Virus record (IMG/VR): IMGVR_UViG_3300031758_000638
Span: 1-22,185 of that record
Strand: one strand, 5' to 3'
From: a virus
DNA length: 22,185 nucleotides
A program made the position numbers and the translations under genes. Positions 1 to 8,477 of the stretch are shown here, in pieces (the stretch's first letter is position 1; each line of letters starts with the position of its first letter). The notes under the pieces are model-generated. The model ran no database searches. It was not told where the DNA came from and saw only the letters and a list, made by a program, of their open reading frames with translations.

Positions 1-94
1 TGTGGAAAACTCTAATGATAGGTTAAGGTGTGAGTGGATAAAGATAAGTAATTTGACCACAGGTAACTTTACTGTACCAGCTCCTCCTCGTTAA
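1..94 (+). CDS. C-terminal fragment of an unidentified protein (5' truncated)
   Basis: The frame starting at base 2 is open from the window edge to a TAA at 92-94. It encodes about 30 residues ending in TTGNFTVPAPPR. The stop overlaps by 3 bases the stop of the convergent DUF6165 gene, the tight tail-to-tail packing seen elsewhere in this window. A short polar, Pro-rich end of this kind would suit a virion or fibre protein, but the fragment is too short to identify. That it is coding is inferred only from the open frame and the fit with its neighbour. Confidence 0.4.
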   Translation, partial: VENSNDRLRCEWIKISNLTTGNFTVPAPPR

Positions 95-462
95 TATTTT
101 TGATAAGACTTCTCTTCTACAAATAAAGATCCATATTTTATATTAATTTCTTTTTTAATTTCAGCTCTTTGATCATTTGTGAAATAAACTAATCTTGCGA
201 GTTCTATAAAATTTTCGTCAAATTCTTTATTTCTTTCCTTATCTCTGATATCATCTTCTATTATCCAAAGTTTTTTATTTATAGAAACTAATTTTTGATA
301 GTCAATTTCTTCGATTTTTAATTGATTAAAAACTATATTATTCAGATAAATAAATTCTTTTTCAATATTTTTCAATTTTTCATTATTTGTGATATTTTTC
401 ATTTTTATATCTAATATTGATAGTTTATCAACTATTTCACCAATTGAAACTTCTATTTCCAT
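91..462 (-). CDS. DUF6165 family protein
   Basis: A 123-residue protein with the pattern I associate with DUF6165: an N-terminal EIEVSIGEIVDKLSIL, a central LWxIEDDIRDKE, then FIELARLVYFTNDQRAEIKKEIN. The family has no known enzymatic role; in phages and bacteria it tends to lie beside glycosyltransferases, as here. The protein is predicted to be mostly helical and soluble, with no signal peptide or membrane segment. It is the last gene of a minus-strand operon, starting 5 bases after the stop of the heptosyltransferase-methyltransferase gene, so it is probably co-transcribed with the two sugar-modification genes. An accessory or structural role in that pathway is inference. Confidence 0.7.
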   Translation of the reverse strand: MEIEVSIGEIVDKLSILDIKMKNITNNEKLKNIEKEFIYLNNIVFNQLKIEEIDYQKLVSINKKLWIIEDDIRDKERNKEFDENFIELARLVYFTNDQRAEIKKEINIKYGSLFVEEKSYQKY

Positions 463-467
463 TTTTA

Positions 468-2270
468 TTAATAATTTTTTATGTGTATAATTACTTCTGT
501 AAAGTATTCTAAAAAGTGATCATTGAATAAGTCCCATTTTACATTGTATCCATCTAAAGAATAAACCTCGTAGTTTGGAAATTGAACTAATATTTCATCT
601 CTAAACTTTCTAAATTTTTCCTTTAAATTATTTCCCAAGTGCCATTCTCCAGAAATCTTACTCACATTACTTTTAATCCATTCAATATTTTTTGAATTAA
701 AGATGTCATATTCACCACCTTCGCAGTCCGTTTTTAAGAAGTCAATTTTATTAATATTATATTTTTCAATCAGGTCACTGAATGAAATACATTCCATTTT
801 TTGTTGTCCTCCGTAAATATAATCACCATCGGTTATTCCTGTTTCATCGGATATTCCCAGCTTCAAACAGGTGGATGAAATATCTTTCATATTTTCCAAT
901 AAAGTATCAAATTCCACATCGCTTGGTTCTAAACAATACACGTGTTTAATTTTTTCACCAGCTGAGTAAGGAAATGGACCTACTGAACTTCCAATATCCA
1001 TAACAACATCACCTTTTTCAATTTGAAAAAATCTTTCATAAATTTTGTCTTCAAATATTTCTTTGATAAGTATTTCTTTTTGATTCAAATTATCTTTCAT
1101 CCATCCCCATTCGAAGTTATTTAATTTATCAATACTTTTGATTCTATTGATTACCATTTGACCGGTAATCTTTTTGTGACATTCAAATTGTCTGTCGGTT
1201 CCTTTATGGACAGGACACCAATTCCAGTCGCCTTTATCAAATCTAAACTCACTTTTATTCCAACATCCAGAACAAACACTTCTATCAATAATTCTACTAC
1301 AGTTTGATTGAAATTCGTGGTCTGATGTTGTAAAATTAGAAATCATGACAACATGTTTTCCTAATGCCCATGACAACCATGAAAGTCCACTCGATAAACC
1401 AATCATAAACTCACTGTGGTGAATCACATTCATTGTATATTCTATGCTAGTATCTAATAAATTTTCAACTCCGTAGTATTCTACCGAATCTTTTGATATA
1501 TTTACGACTTTGTATCCAGATCCGTTTAGATAGTTTATAACTTCTTGCCATCCAGTTAGATTATTCCAGTATTTAAGACCAGATGTTGAGTGTGGTGCAA
1601 TAACTACATATTTTTCTTTATATGGATTTTGACCAGGCACGAAGTCAATTTCAGGTTTAATTTCTTTAAATTCTAATCCTAATATATTAGAGGCCGCTTT
1701 TTGTAAAGGTATTGTATTTGGTTCTTCCGGCTCTTTGTCTTTATTCCAGAACCATCCTAAAACATACATAGCATAAAGGTTATGAACTACAACTCCTGGA
1801 TCTATAAACTCTATTTCAGGATAAGAATTCCTAAATAATTTATTCCAAAATGTTGATGTGATTACATGACAATTCCATTTTTTTCTAAATTCATCAATAT
1901 AAGGCATCCAAGCGATAGTGTCTCCTAATGAAGATGAATCCATGCTTATATAGACTCTTTTTCCTGTGCAGTCATAATTAAATTCTATTAACTTACCTGA
2001 GTCATCAACGACAATTCTCCATTTCTCAAAATAGGTTTTACTTGGAGATGCCCACATTCCTGAACTTAAATCAGTTTTATAAACTAAATTATTTTCTCCA
2101 TCAAAGAAAAAGACTGGATACTTTTTCTTTGAATTACCAACAACTTCAAAGAATGCCTTTTGAACAAAGTGTAGATTAAATGAAACGTTGTCTTCAATTG
2201 TTTGTTTTTTTATTAACTCAGTTGAGTTAAACTCATCAATATATCTTTGTTTAGTTTCTTTTGAATTCAT
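468..2270 (-). CDS. Autotransporter-type heptosyltransferase fused to FkbM-family methyltransferase
   Basis: A 600-residue two-domain protein. Residues about 105-380 resemble bacterial autotransporter O-heptosyltransferases (TibC/AAH type): SMDSSSLGDTIAWMPY near 109-124, a nucleotide-sugar half with VVIAPHSTSGLKYWN near 222-236, and MIGLSSGLSWLSWALGKHVVMI near 289-310. Cys333, Cys336, Cys352 and Cys364 form a C-x2-C-x15-C-x11-C set that matches the four-cysteine iron finger described for TibC. Residues about 405-600 look like a FkbM methyltransferase: SAM-binding VVMDIGSSVG (422-430), acidic E448 after the next strand, and FLKTDCEGGEYDIF (511-524). The start overlaps the stop of the upstream glycosyltransferase gene as ATGA, so translation is probably coupled. 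A plausible job is adding and O-methylating a sugar on a phage or host surface protein. The substrate is unknown, and the fusion of both activities is unusual. Confidence 0.82.
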   Translation of the reverse strand: MNSKETKQRYIDEFNSTELIKKQTIEDNVSFNLHFVQKAFFEVVGNSKKKYPVFFFDGENNLVYKTDLSSGMWASPSKTYFEKWRIVVDDSGKLIEFNYDCTGKRVYISMDSSSLGDTIAWMPYIDEFRKKWNCHVITSTFWNKLFRNSYPEIEFIDPGVVVHNLYAMYVLGWFWNKDKEPEEPNTIPLQKAASNILGLEFKEIKPEIDFVPGQNPYKEKYVVIAPHSTSGLKYWNNLTGWQEVINYLNGSGYKVVNISKDSVEYYGVENLLDTSIEYTMNVIHHSEFMIGLSSGLSWLSWALGKHVVMISNFTTSDHEFQSNCSRIIDRSVCSGCWNKSEFRFDKGDWNWCPVHKGTDRQFECHKKITGQMVINRIKSIDKLNNFEWGWMKDNLNQKEILIKEIFEDKIYERFFQIEKGDVVMDIGSSVGPFPYSAGEKIKHVYCLEPSDVEFDTLLENMKDISSTCLKLGISDETGITDGDYIYGGQQKMECISFSDLIEKYNINKIDFLKTDCEGGEYDIFNSKNIEWIKSNVSKISGEWHLGNNLKEKFRKFRDEILVQFPNYEVYSLDGYNVKWDLFNDHFLEYFTEVIIHIKNY

Positions 2271-4102
2271 ATTTCTTCTAATTTTTTTATCATTTTATTT
2301 AGTATTGGTAAGTTTTTTTCGCCGTGTATGAATAGTAAGTTTTCTTTTTTTGATGGAATTCGTAACCATGAATCTACTATTACATCTTTGTCAGAAAAAC
2401 CAATTTCTGAATATACTCTATCAATCGTATCTAAAGTTCCATTTACATAAATACAAGGTAATCCGTCTAATATTTTCTTTTTATATAAAAGACAATTTAA
2501 AATAGTTTCTTCGTTATAAGGAGCAAACCATTCGTTATTTTCTAATATTATTGGATTTTCACACATATCGGACCACTCTTGTAAAAAATCTAAAGTATTT
2601 TTACCAGCGATAAAATAACCTGTTTGTCTATATCTTTCTCTAATTTTCTGATCTATATCATACAATTCACAAACTGGATGCTCTAGTGTATTTGTTAAGT
2701 CTTCTTTAGTTTCAGCTCCTCCTCTCCCGTTGTAAAAAAGATAGTCATATACTCCTTCTACAAAGTATGGATATTCTAAATATTTAGGATACATTGAAAA
2801 GATGTTATCAACATATTTAGTAGCAATTGAATCGCTATCTACATATGCGACTGTTTCTACATATTTTTCTAAAACATCTTTGACTACTTTTGGTCTTTGT
2901 ATTAACATTTTATAAATGTTAGAGTTTCCTCTATTTATGTAAAAGTTATCACCAATAGTGTTATACATTTCGGAATCCACTTCTAAATCACATATCCAAT
3001 TTATTGTATGGCAGTTTTCTATATCTAAAACTCTATCTGAATTCATCAGATAGACATAAATTGGGTGATTACTTGATTTTCTTATTGATTCAGCACATAA
3101 TTTCGATATTTCAAAGTATTTTTCATTTGAATAAAGAACATATCCAAATTTATGTTTAGAATTTTCCTTTATTATATTTTCTAATAATTTTGAGTCTTTA
3201 TTAGTATCCCCTTTCAAGAAATGGCAATTTTGTTCATTATTATAGATTCCACAATATGTCTGTAAGTTGAACATTAGTATCGGTATATCATAACAGAGAG
3301 TTTCTTTTATGACGAGTGGATTTAATTCAAATCGTGAAGTAAAAAGAAACACATCACATGCTTCAATAAAGTTTTTGACATCTGATCTTTCTCCCCAAAT
3401 TCTACAATTATCTGGTTTATTTTCAATTACTGGACCCCAATAATCTTGAAAATTACCCGCTAAGTTACCTACAAAATGAAATTCGTAATTTTTGTCTAAA
3501 AAATGTTTAGCAATTTCAAATGCGTATCCTTGATTTTTTCCGGAAGTAAATAACCCAACATTTAAGACGTGTATTTTATTAGGGTCAAGTCCTAATTCGA
3601 CTTGAGATTTATATTTGTTTCGACTTTTTTTATCAATTGGATATTCGATGACCGTCGAATCCACTCCTAAATGTTTGTACATTTCTAATGACCACTGAGA
3701 TACAAATGTAAATTTATCTGGAAGATATCTTTTAAGTCCGGAATTGTTATGAGAACTATGAGTTGTCTCTATTATTTTCCAATTTCTTTCACTGCAATAA
3801 ATCTTTTTAAGTATCTCTTCTTTAATGAATGTTTCGGATATCTCTTCAATTAAAATTAATTCTGGTGATAATTCATCAATAATTGAAATTATTTTTTCTT
3901 TATTTTCATAAAGTGGAATAAAGTTATCGCCAAGTATTTCGATAACAGCATTTCTTTGAACAACAAAATCTGATGATAAAAAATCATATTCTATACACCA
4001 AATATCATAGGTGTCTTTTAAAATTTGTATTTTATTTAGAGTGAATTGTGGAGCTCCTCCTGTTGAAAAGTGAGAAGAAATTATTAAAAGTCTCTGTTTC
4101 AT
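2267..4102 (-). CDS. Double glycosyltransferase (GT4-like GT-B domain plus GT-A domain)
   Basis: About 611 residues from the ATG at 4102; a TTG one codon upstream is possible but less likely. The first ~310 residues look like a GT-B enzyme: an N-terminal RLLIISSHFSTGGAPQFTLN, a mid-protein INVGLFTSGKNQGYA-like strand-turn, and FELNPLVIKE near residue 260, which fits the E-x7-E donor-binding motif of GT4 enzymes. The remaining ~290 residues look like a separate GT-A domain: GYVLYSNEKYFEISKLCAESIRK at its start and a DxD-type AYVDSDS near residue 420, expected to bind metal and nucleotide-sugar. It is the first gene of the minus operon, reading away from the nucleotidyltransferase gene across a 52-bp promoter gap. 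Two linkages may be made by one polypeptide. Acceptor and donor sugars cannot be read from the sequence. Confidence 0.78.
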   Translation of the reverse strand: MKQRLLIISSHFSTGGAPQFTLNKIQILKDTYDIWCIEYDFLSSDFVVQRNAVIEILGDNFIPLYENKEKIISIIDELSPELILIEEISETFIKEEILKKIYCSERNWKIIETTHSSHNNSGLKRYLPDKFTFVSQWSLEMYKHLGVDSTVIEYPIDKKSRNKYKSQVELGLDPNKIHVLNVGLFTSGKNQGYAFEIAKHFLDKNYEFHFVGNLAGNFQDYWGPVIENKPDNCRIWGERSDVKNFIEACDVFLFTSRFELNPLVIKETLCYDIPILMFNLQTYCGIYNNEQNCHFLKGDTNKDSKLLENIIKENSKHKFGYVLYSNEKYFEISKLCAESIRKSSNHPIYVYLMNSDRVLDIENCHTINWICDLEVDSEMYNTIGDNFYINRGNSNIYKMLIQRPKVVKDVLEKYVETVAYVDSDSIATKYVDNIFSMYPKYLEYPYFVEGVYDYLFYNGRGGAETKEDLTNTLEHPVCELYDIDQKIRERYRQTGYFIAGKNTLDFLQEWSDMCENPIILENNEWFAPYNEETILNCLLYKKKILDGLPCIYVNGTLDTIDRVYSEIGFSDKDVIVDSWLRIPSKKENLLFIHGEKNLPILNKMIKKLEEI

Positions 4103-4154
4103 CAATAAATTATATTGTCAATAAAATAAAAGTTTCTTTTTTAATATATACTCT
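4103..4154. promoter_or_regulatory. Divergent promoter gap with late-promoter-like motif
   Basis: This 52-bp gap separates the minus glycosylation operon from the plus nucleotidyltransferase operon and must hold both promoters. On the + strand, AATATATAC lies at 4143-4151, only 3 bases before the ATG at 4155. It matches motifs before several other units and resembles the T4 late element TATAAATA. On the minus strand there is an A/T-rich run with TTGACAATATAAT close to the start of the glycosyltransferase, but the spacing does not fit a classical promoter. Assignment rests on position and motif recurrence only. Confidence 0.5.
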
Positions 4155-4919
4155 ATGAAATTGACAAAATTCTTTGAGTTTAAAAGAGGAGCTTTTACTC
4201 CAATTAAGTCATTTAGGATTCAAAATGAATTACCTTCAAAGTTGTGGGATAATTTTGAATTGGACGGTGATATTAAAAAACAGTTATTACAAATTGCTCA
4301 GGATTTCTTTGAAGGAACTGAAATAAAAACGGATGTTGTTGATATAGTTTTATGTGGATCTCTGTGTAATTATAATTGGTCTGAAAAATATTCAGACTAT
4401 GATTTACATATAACTATAGATTATAAAAATGTTGATGAAGACTATGATTTAGTTGAAAAACTATGTGATTATGCTAAGAAAATTTGGAACCAACAACATG
4501 ATATTAAAATAAAGGGTTATGAGGTTGAGGTTTGTATTCAGGATGATGCAATTATGCGTGATGAGTTAAAAACCGGAAAAATGGGAGGAGTCTACTCATT
4601 GATGAATGATAAATGGGTTAAAAAACCAGAAAAAGTTGATTTTAAACCAAATGAGAGAATGATTAAAGAAAAATCTAAGACTATTATAATGTCTATAGAT
4701 GATATTGAATCCGATTCTAAAGAAAAGGACTTTGATGAACTAGAACCAAAGATAAAAAAGGTTTGGAAAAAGATAAAAAGTTATCGACAAAGTGGATTAG
4801 ATTCCGAAAGTGGTGAATTTTCATTGGGTAACTTAGTATTTAAGTTACTAAGAAGAAATGGATATATCGGAAAAATCATGGAAATGAAAAGAAAATTATA
4901 CGACAAACAATTTAAATAA
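4155..4919 (+). CDS. Nucleotidyltransferase-fold (pol beta type) protein with possible capsid-targeting N terminus
   Basis: A 254-residue protein. Residues 65-130 carry a nucleotidyltransferase signature: LCGS (67-69 region), then SDYDLHITID with Asp81 and Asp83 as the metal-binding pair, and Glu125 in VEVCI as a likely third carboxylate. The family transfers NMP groups to nucleic acids, proteins or small molecules; the substrate here is unknown. The C-terminal half is charged and helical with a basic end. The N terminus MKLTKFFEFKRG resembles the T4 capsid-targeting sequence, though its FFE is a weak match to the cleavage consensus. It leads a three-gene + strand run (stop and next start separated by 1 base) placed just before the portal. 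An AATATATAC motif lies 3 bases upstream of the ATG, so if that is the promoter the mRNA would be nearly leaderless. Confidence 0.65.
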   Translation: MKLTKFFEFKRGAFTPIKSFRIQNELPSKLWDNFELDGDIKKQLLQIAQDFFEGTEIKTDVVDIVLCGSLCNYNWSEKYSDYDLHITIDYKNVDEDYDLVEKLCDYAKKIWNQQHDIKIKGYEVEVCIQDDAIMRDELKTGKMGGVYSLMNDKWVKKPEKVDFKPNERMIKEKSKTIIMSIDDIESDSKEKDFDELEPKIKKVWKKIKSYRQSGLDSESGEFSLGNLVFKLLRRNGYIGKIMEMKRKLYDKQFK

Positions 4920-4920
4920 T

Positions 4921-5616
4921 ATGGATATTAAAATTTCAGAAATACAAGAACTATTTAAAGAGATATTCGAGGAAGAAGAGGGAATTGCTTCTTCCGTAGA
5001 GATAGTTTATGAGATGTCACCAGATGAAAAGTTTTATAAGATGGTGATATCTATTCAGGGTTTAGAAACTGAAGATGTTTCTATTATACATACAAAGTAC
5101 ATATTCAAAGTTGATTTAAATAAAAAAAATCTAATTGAGAATTCTTTTATTTACTTATATGATATAAATTGTGTTTATCACAAAATTGAGTTTGAAAATG
5201 TATTAGATGTTAAGAAGAAAATTGAAGATATCATAGACTCAAATGATTTTGGTCAAGATTTACAAATTCTTTCAGACTTTATTGAAGCACCCGCTATGTT
5301 TTTAAATTACTACATGCGTAGAGCAAAAATCACTGACTATTCGGTCTTTGATGTTGAGTATCAACCAAAGTTTAAAACAACTCCTTGTGATGAAACCACA
5401 TTTGACTTTAAAATCAACATAAATAATAACTATAATATGGAGTTGTCAATTTCTAAGGTTGATAAAACAAGTGAGGATGAAATAGACATATATAAATACC
5501 AATTTCGTTTTATGGATGAGATAGAGACGTTTGAAACAGACACTCTTAAAAACCTGCACTTCTTTATTGGTGACCATGTCGCTAAAATATTAGATAAAAA
5601 ACTTAAAAATAAATAA
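4921..5616 (+). CDS. Hypothetical protein, acidic
   Basis: 231 residues that I do not recognise. The N terminus is rich in Glu (an IFEEEEG stretch near residue 16). The rest alternates strand-like segments with charged turns, and there is no signal peptide, membrane segment or cysteine cluster. It starts one base after the stop of the nucleotidyltransferase gene, and its own stop overlaps the next start as TAATG, so the three genes form one translationally coupled unit. The position before the portal and the late-promoter-like motif at the head of the unit suggest late expression. A role in the virion is only an inference from location. Confidence 0.7.
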   Translation: MDIKISEIQELFKEIFEEEEGIASSVEIVYEMSPDEKFYKMVISIQGLETEDVSIIHTKYIFKVDLNKKNLIENSFIYLYDINCVYHKIEFENVLDVKKKIEDIIDSNDFGQDLQILSDFIEAPAMFLNYYMRRAKITDYSVFDVEYQPKFKTTPCDETTFDFKININNNYNMELSISKVDKTSEDEIDIYKYQFRFMDEIETFETDTLKNLHFFIGDHVAKILDKKLKNK

Positions 5617-6263
5617 TGAAATATTTACATAAGTTTTTACAACATTTAAATGAATCTCAGGATATAACAGATCTTTCTAAAGAAGAGTTAGATGAGATGT
5701 TACTTCCTATAAAGGATTTGGATATTGAATATTCTTTTCAGCCACCAAGAACAATCACAGAAGGTGAATATGAGGGATATACTTCAATGAATATCATATT
5801 CAGAAATTCATTTAAAACTGGACCTATGGGTGGTTACACCGAAATGATAATTGATGATAAGTTTTGGGAGTTTTTAGATGAACTTATATCTTTTAAAAAT
5901 CGTTTAGAAAGTGTCCAGGTGTCAATTAATACTAGTTGGAAATGGGGTATTGTCGTTTGTTTTATTCAAAATGCAAAAGTAGAAGGCGATTTATTCAAAG
6001 TTCAAAAATTGTACAATGAAATGTCCAAAAGGACAAGTGCTGCAAAAAGTGATTTTGTAAATGGTATTGTGAAAAGATTAAATAAAGAAGAATTTAAAAT
6101 TACTGTAAATTGTAATGGTTTTGGACCTGGTAGTTATACTGATAGAAAGTGGAATGGTCTTTTTAGGGGAATAGATTTCTCTGATTTCGATGTTGAGAAA
6201 AATATAACAGAGGACCGATACGGTGATAAACAGGCAGAGATTACAATAACTATTAAAAAGTAA
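5616..6263 (+). CDS. Hypothetical protein with capsid-targeting-like N terminus
   Basis: 215 residues of unknown function. It begins MKYLHKFLQHLNESQD. This resembles the T4 internal-protein leader (MK, aromatic/aliphatic positions, then a Glu), and LNE followed by Ser fits the [LI]-x-E cleavage rule of the T4 prohead protease. The body is a mixed alpha/beta polar domain; residues 45-105 carry Gly-rich turns (GPMGGY) and residues 155-190 another (NGFGPGSY). It overlaps the upstream gene by one base (TAATG) and is the last gene before the portal promoter gap. If the leader is real, the protein is packaged in the head. That is a hypothesis from the N-terminal pattern only. Confidence 0.68.
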   Translation: MKYLHKFLQHLNESQDITDLSKEELDEMLLPIKDLDIEYSFQPPRTITEGEYEGYTSMNIIFRNSFKTGPMGGYTEMIIDDKFWEFLDELISFKNRLESVQVSINTSWKWGIVVCFIQNAKVEGDLFKVQKLYNEMSKRTSAAKSDFVNGIVKRLNKEEFKITVNCNGFGPGSYTDRKWNGLFRGIDFSDFDVEKNITEDRYGDKQAEITITIKK

Positions 6264-6287
6264 TTTCTGGAGGAATATCAAAAATTT

Positions 6288-6297
6288 AATATATATC
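6288..6297 (+). promoter_or_regulatory. Putative late promoter of the portal gene
   Basis: The motif TTTAATATATATC lies in the 55-bp gap before the portal, 21 bases upstream of its ATG. It matches the motif seen before the nucleotidyltransferase, protease, capsid, peptidase and tmRNA units. The leader that would follow has no Shine-Dalgarno sequence. Confidence 0.5.
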
Positions 6298-6318
6298 ACA
6301 AAATTTTAGCATTTTTAA

Positions 6319-8046
6319 ATGGCTACTTATAACAATTTTAATACATCAGGATTTGGTCAGAATTTCATAGGAAATAACTCAGCAATAGAAAATAAAGGAT
6401 TATTTAGTAGAATCTTAAGAACACTTTCTAATTATGGTATGAACTATGATGACATGATTATAAAAAATCAAGTCGGTATTGGAATCAATGAAGATCCTTA
6501 CTCAGCAAAGGGTAATTCTATGTATGATTTCTTTTCACAAAGAGCTGTTGCTTCAGTTTTAAATAGAAAATCAATTCCTTATTTAGATAAGTCATATGCT
6601 GATAAAAGAAGAATTTTAAGAGAGTATTCAATTAAAGATGAAATTAGAGATTTTGTTTCTGCTATATCAGATGAGACAGTAGTTTATAACGAGGATAAAG
6701 ACTTTTGTTCACCAAGACCGCTGCCTACTGATTATTCACAAGAAATAACAGATAAGTATCAAGAATTTTTTGAGAGATTATACACAAAATTTGGATTCTC
6801 GGATAATATCACCGCTTGGAATATGTTGAGAGATTTCTTAATTGATGGATATATTGCAATTGAAATAATTTATGATGATAAAAAGAAAAATGTTATCGGA
6901 TTCAACAGATTGAGACCCGAGACATTAGTTCCGGCTTATGAGCCAAATGTTGGCCACCTTTGGATTCAGTTTTCAGAAGATCCTCAACTTAGGAGAATTT
7001 TCTTAGATTCTCAGATTATTTATATATCATATTCCACTCAAAATGATTATTCGGAAACTTCTTATGTGGAAGGATTAATCAAGCCTTATAACCAATTAAA
7101 AATTCTTGAACAAACAAGAATTATGTGGAACGTAACAAATGCAATGATTTGGCAAAAATTTACAATTCCAATTAAAGGTTTATCTCGTCAAAGAGCAGAA
7201 GAACAGATAGGTCAATTAATTCATGACTATTCGGAGGAAGTTGAATGGGATGATACCTTAGGAACTTTATCAATAAATGGGTCTAAGCACTTACACTATA
7301 ACAAACAAATCTGGTTTCCAGAAGGAGATGCCGGAACACCGGGATTTGAAATCGTTAAACAAGAGGGACATGACTTAAATGATGAAACAATGTTAAAGTG
7401 GTTTCACCAAGGACTTAAAAGAGCTTCAAAAATTCCACTTACTCGTTTTGAGGGTGACTCGGGTGGTGGTAACTTAATAACAGATGCCGCTGAGATGACA
7501 AGAGATGAAATTAAGTTTCATAATTTTATTAGTAGATTGAGAGCAAATTTTAAAGAGATTATTGTTAAGCCTCTTAAATTACAAATGCTAATCGAGTTTC
7601 CTGAGTTAAAGGATGATGAAGTTTTTGTTAATAGCGTTGATATCATTTTCTATACTAATCAGATTTTTGAAGAATGGAAAAAAATAAATAATTTAGCTAA
7701 AAGAGCTGAGGCTGTTACTACATTAACCGGAATTATGAATGGAGAACAACCATATTTTCACATTGAGTGGATTATGGATAATGTCTTTAAATTAACACCT
7801 GAAGAAAAAACTGAAAACCAAAGATATTGGGCTAAAGATGCCGCTAATAAAGCGGCTGCTGGTGCGGCTGGTGCTGCTCCTGGTGCTGAAGGTGGTGCTC
7901 CAGTTGAAGGAGAAATGCCGGCTGAAGGTGGAGAAGCTCCTGTTGAGGGTGGTGGTGAAGCTCAAGCAGGAGCTCAAGATGCTCCAGAGGCACCTGCTGA
8001 AGGAGGAGGAGAAGCGCCCGCTGAAGGAGGAGAATTTGAGTTTTAA
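6319..8046 (+). CDS. Portal vertex protein (T4 gp20-like)
   Basis: 575 residues, close to T4 gp20 (524) once the extra tail is discounted. The portal forms the 12-fold ring at one head vertex through which DNA is packaged and ejected. Supporting stretches include LREYSIKDEIRDFVSAISDE (about 96-117), FLIDGYIAIEIIYD, a long stem-like helix with LKWFHQGLKRASKIPLTRF, and a T4-like TRDEIKFHNFISRLRANFKEIIVKPLKLQ. The last ~60 residues (after about 512) are a low-complexity Ala/Gly/Glu/Pro tail such as APAEGGGEAPAEGG, which is not part of the usual gp20. The stop overlaps the stop of a convergent minus-strand gene and no terminator is visible there. Neighbours downstream (protease-scaffold, capsid) match the T4 head order, although an antisense cassette interrupts it. 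Confidence 0.9.
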   Translation: MATYNNFNTSGFGQNFIGNNSAIENKGLFSRILRTLSNYGMNYDDMIIKNQVGIGINEDPYSAKGNSMYDFFSQRAVASVLNRKSIPYLDKSYADKRRILREYSIKDEIRDFVSAISDETVVYNEDKDFCSPRPLPTDYSQEITDKYQEFFERLYTKFGFSDNITAWNMLRDFLIDGYIAIEIIYDDKKKNVIGFNRLRPETLVPAYEPNVGHLWIQFSEDPQLRRIFLDSQIIYISYSTQNDYSETSYVEGLIKPYNQLKILEQTRIMWNVTNAMIWQKFTIPIKGLSRQRAEEQIGQLIHDYSEEVEWDDTLGTLSINGSKHLHYNKQIWFPEGDAGTPGFEIVKQEGHDLNDETMLKWFHQGLKRASKIPLTRFEGDSGGGNLITDAAEMTRDEIKFHNFISRLRANFKEIIVKPLKLQMLIEFPELKDDEVFVNSVDIIFYTNQIFEEWKKINNLAKRAEAVTTLTGIMNGEQPYFHIEWIMDNVFKLTPEEKTENQRYWAKDAANKAAAGAAGAAPGAEGGAPVEGEMPAEGGEAPVEGGGEAQAGAQDAPEAPAEGGGEAPAEGGEFEF

Positions 8047-8477
8047 GAGTTAAGAATGTCTAAGTCAAAGTCGGTAAGAGAATCAATTCCTTTATCTAAA
8101 ATTTTATCTAAGATATCATCTTTTGAAATCCATTCTTTTTTATATTTTTTTATCAAATATAAAATTTCTTCCTCGACATTCCTTTGATAATTGTTGTAGT
8201 ATTTTGTTTTTATAAAATCGTCATTGATTATTTGTCTTGTTAAATCAATCAATTTAAATTTTAAATTATAACTATTGTAGAGGATATCTAGCTTTTTTAG
8301 CAAATAATCATTTAGAATTGCAAACATACATTCAAAGTTATTCTCGTCTGTATATTCTACTATAGATATTTTACTGTATAGACTTTGAATATACTCTACC
8401 TCTGTAGAGCTCATTTTTTTCAATAATTTATCCAACTCATACTGAGTGTGTTGAGTTACAACTTTATAAAATTTCAT
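8043..8477 (-). CDS. Hypothetical protein with DUF6576-like C-terminal motif
   Basis: 144 residues, helical and rich in Lys, Asp, Ile and Tyr. The last 30 residues (SKDDILDKILDKGIDSL and the following acidic end) resemble the short motif, with the pattern ILDKIxxxGxxSLT, found at the C terminus of many Bacteroidota proteins (DUF6576), including some rhomboid-family ones. Its function there is unknown to me. The rest is unrecognised. The start overlaps the upstream stop as ATGA, making it the last gene of the RNase R operon. It converges on the portal gene with overlapping stop codons. The motif supports a Bacteroidota host; the identification is tentative. Confidence 0.65.
   Translation of the reverse strand: MKFYKVVTQHTQYELDKLLKKMSSTEVEYIQSLYSKISIVEYTDENNFECMFAILNDYLLKKLDILYNSYNLKFKLIDLTRQIINDDFIKTKYYNNYQRNVEEEILYLIKKYKKEWISKDDILDKILDKGIDSLTDFDLDILNS

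Noticed and set aside
4103-4105. TTG start for the double glycosyltransferase
   Set aside because: An ATG follows immediately at 4102 and adds no loss of conserved sequence, so the TTG is unnecessary.
6269-6274. GGAGGA as a Shine-Dalgarno site for the portal
   Set aside because: It is 45 bases from the ATG and upstream of the promoter-like motif; too far to act in initiation.
6078-6299. Minus-strand 73-codon frame across the end of the 5616 gene
   Set aside because: It overlaps a better-supported gene and the portal promoter; its hydrophobic content is a by-product of A/T-rich DNA.
7792-8053. Two extra frames (minus 7792-7977, plus 7838-8053) over the portal tail
   Set aside because: Both arise from the low-complexity GGA/GCT repeats of the portal tail.
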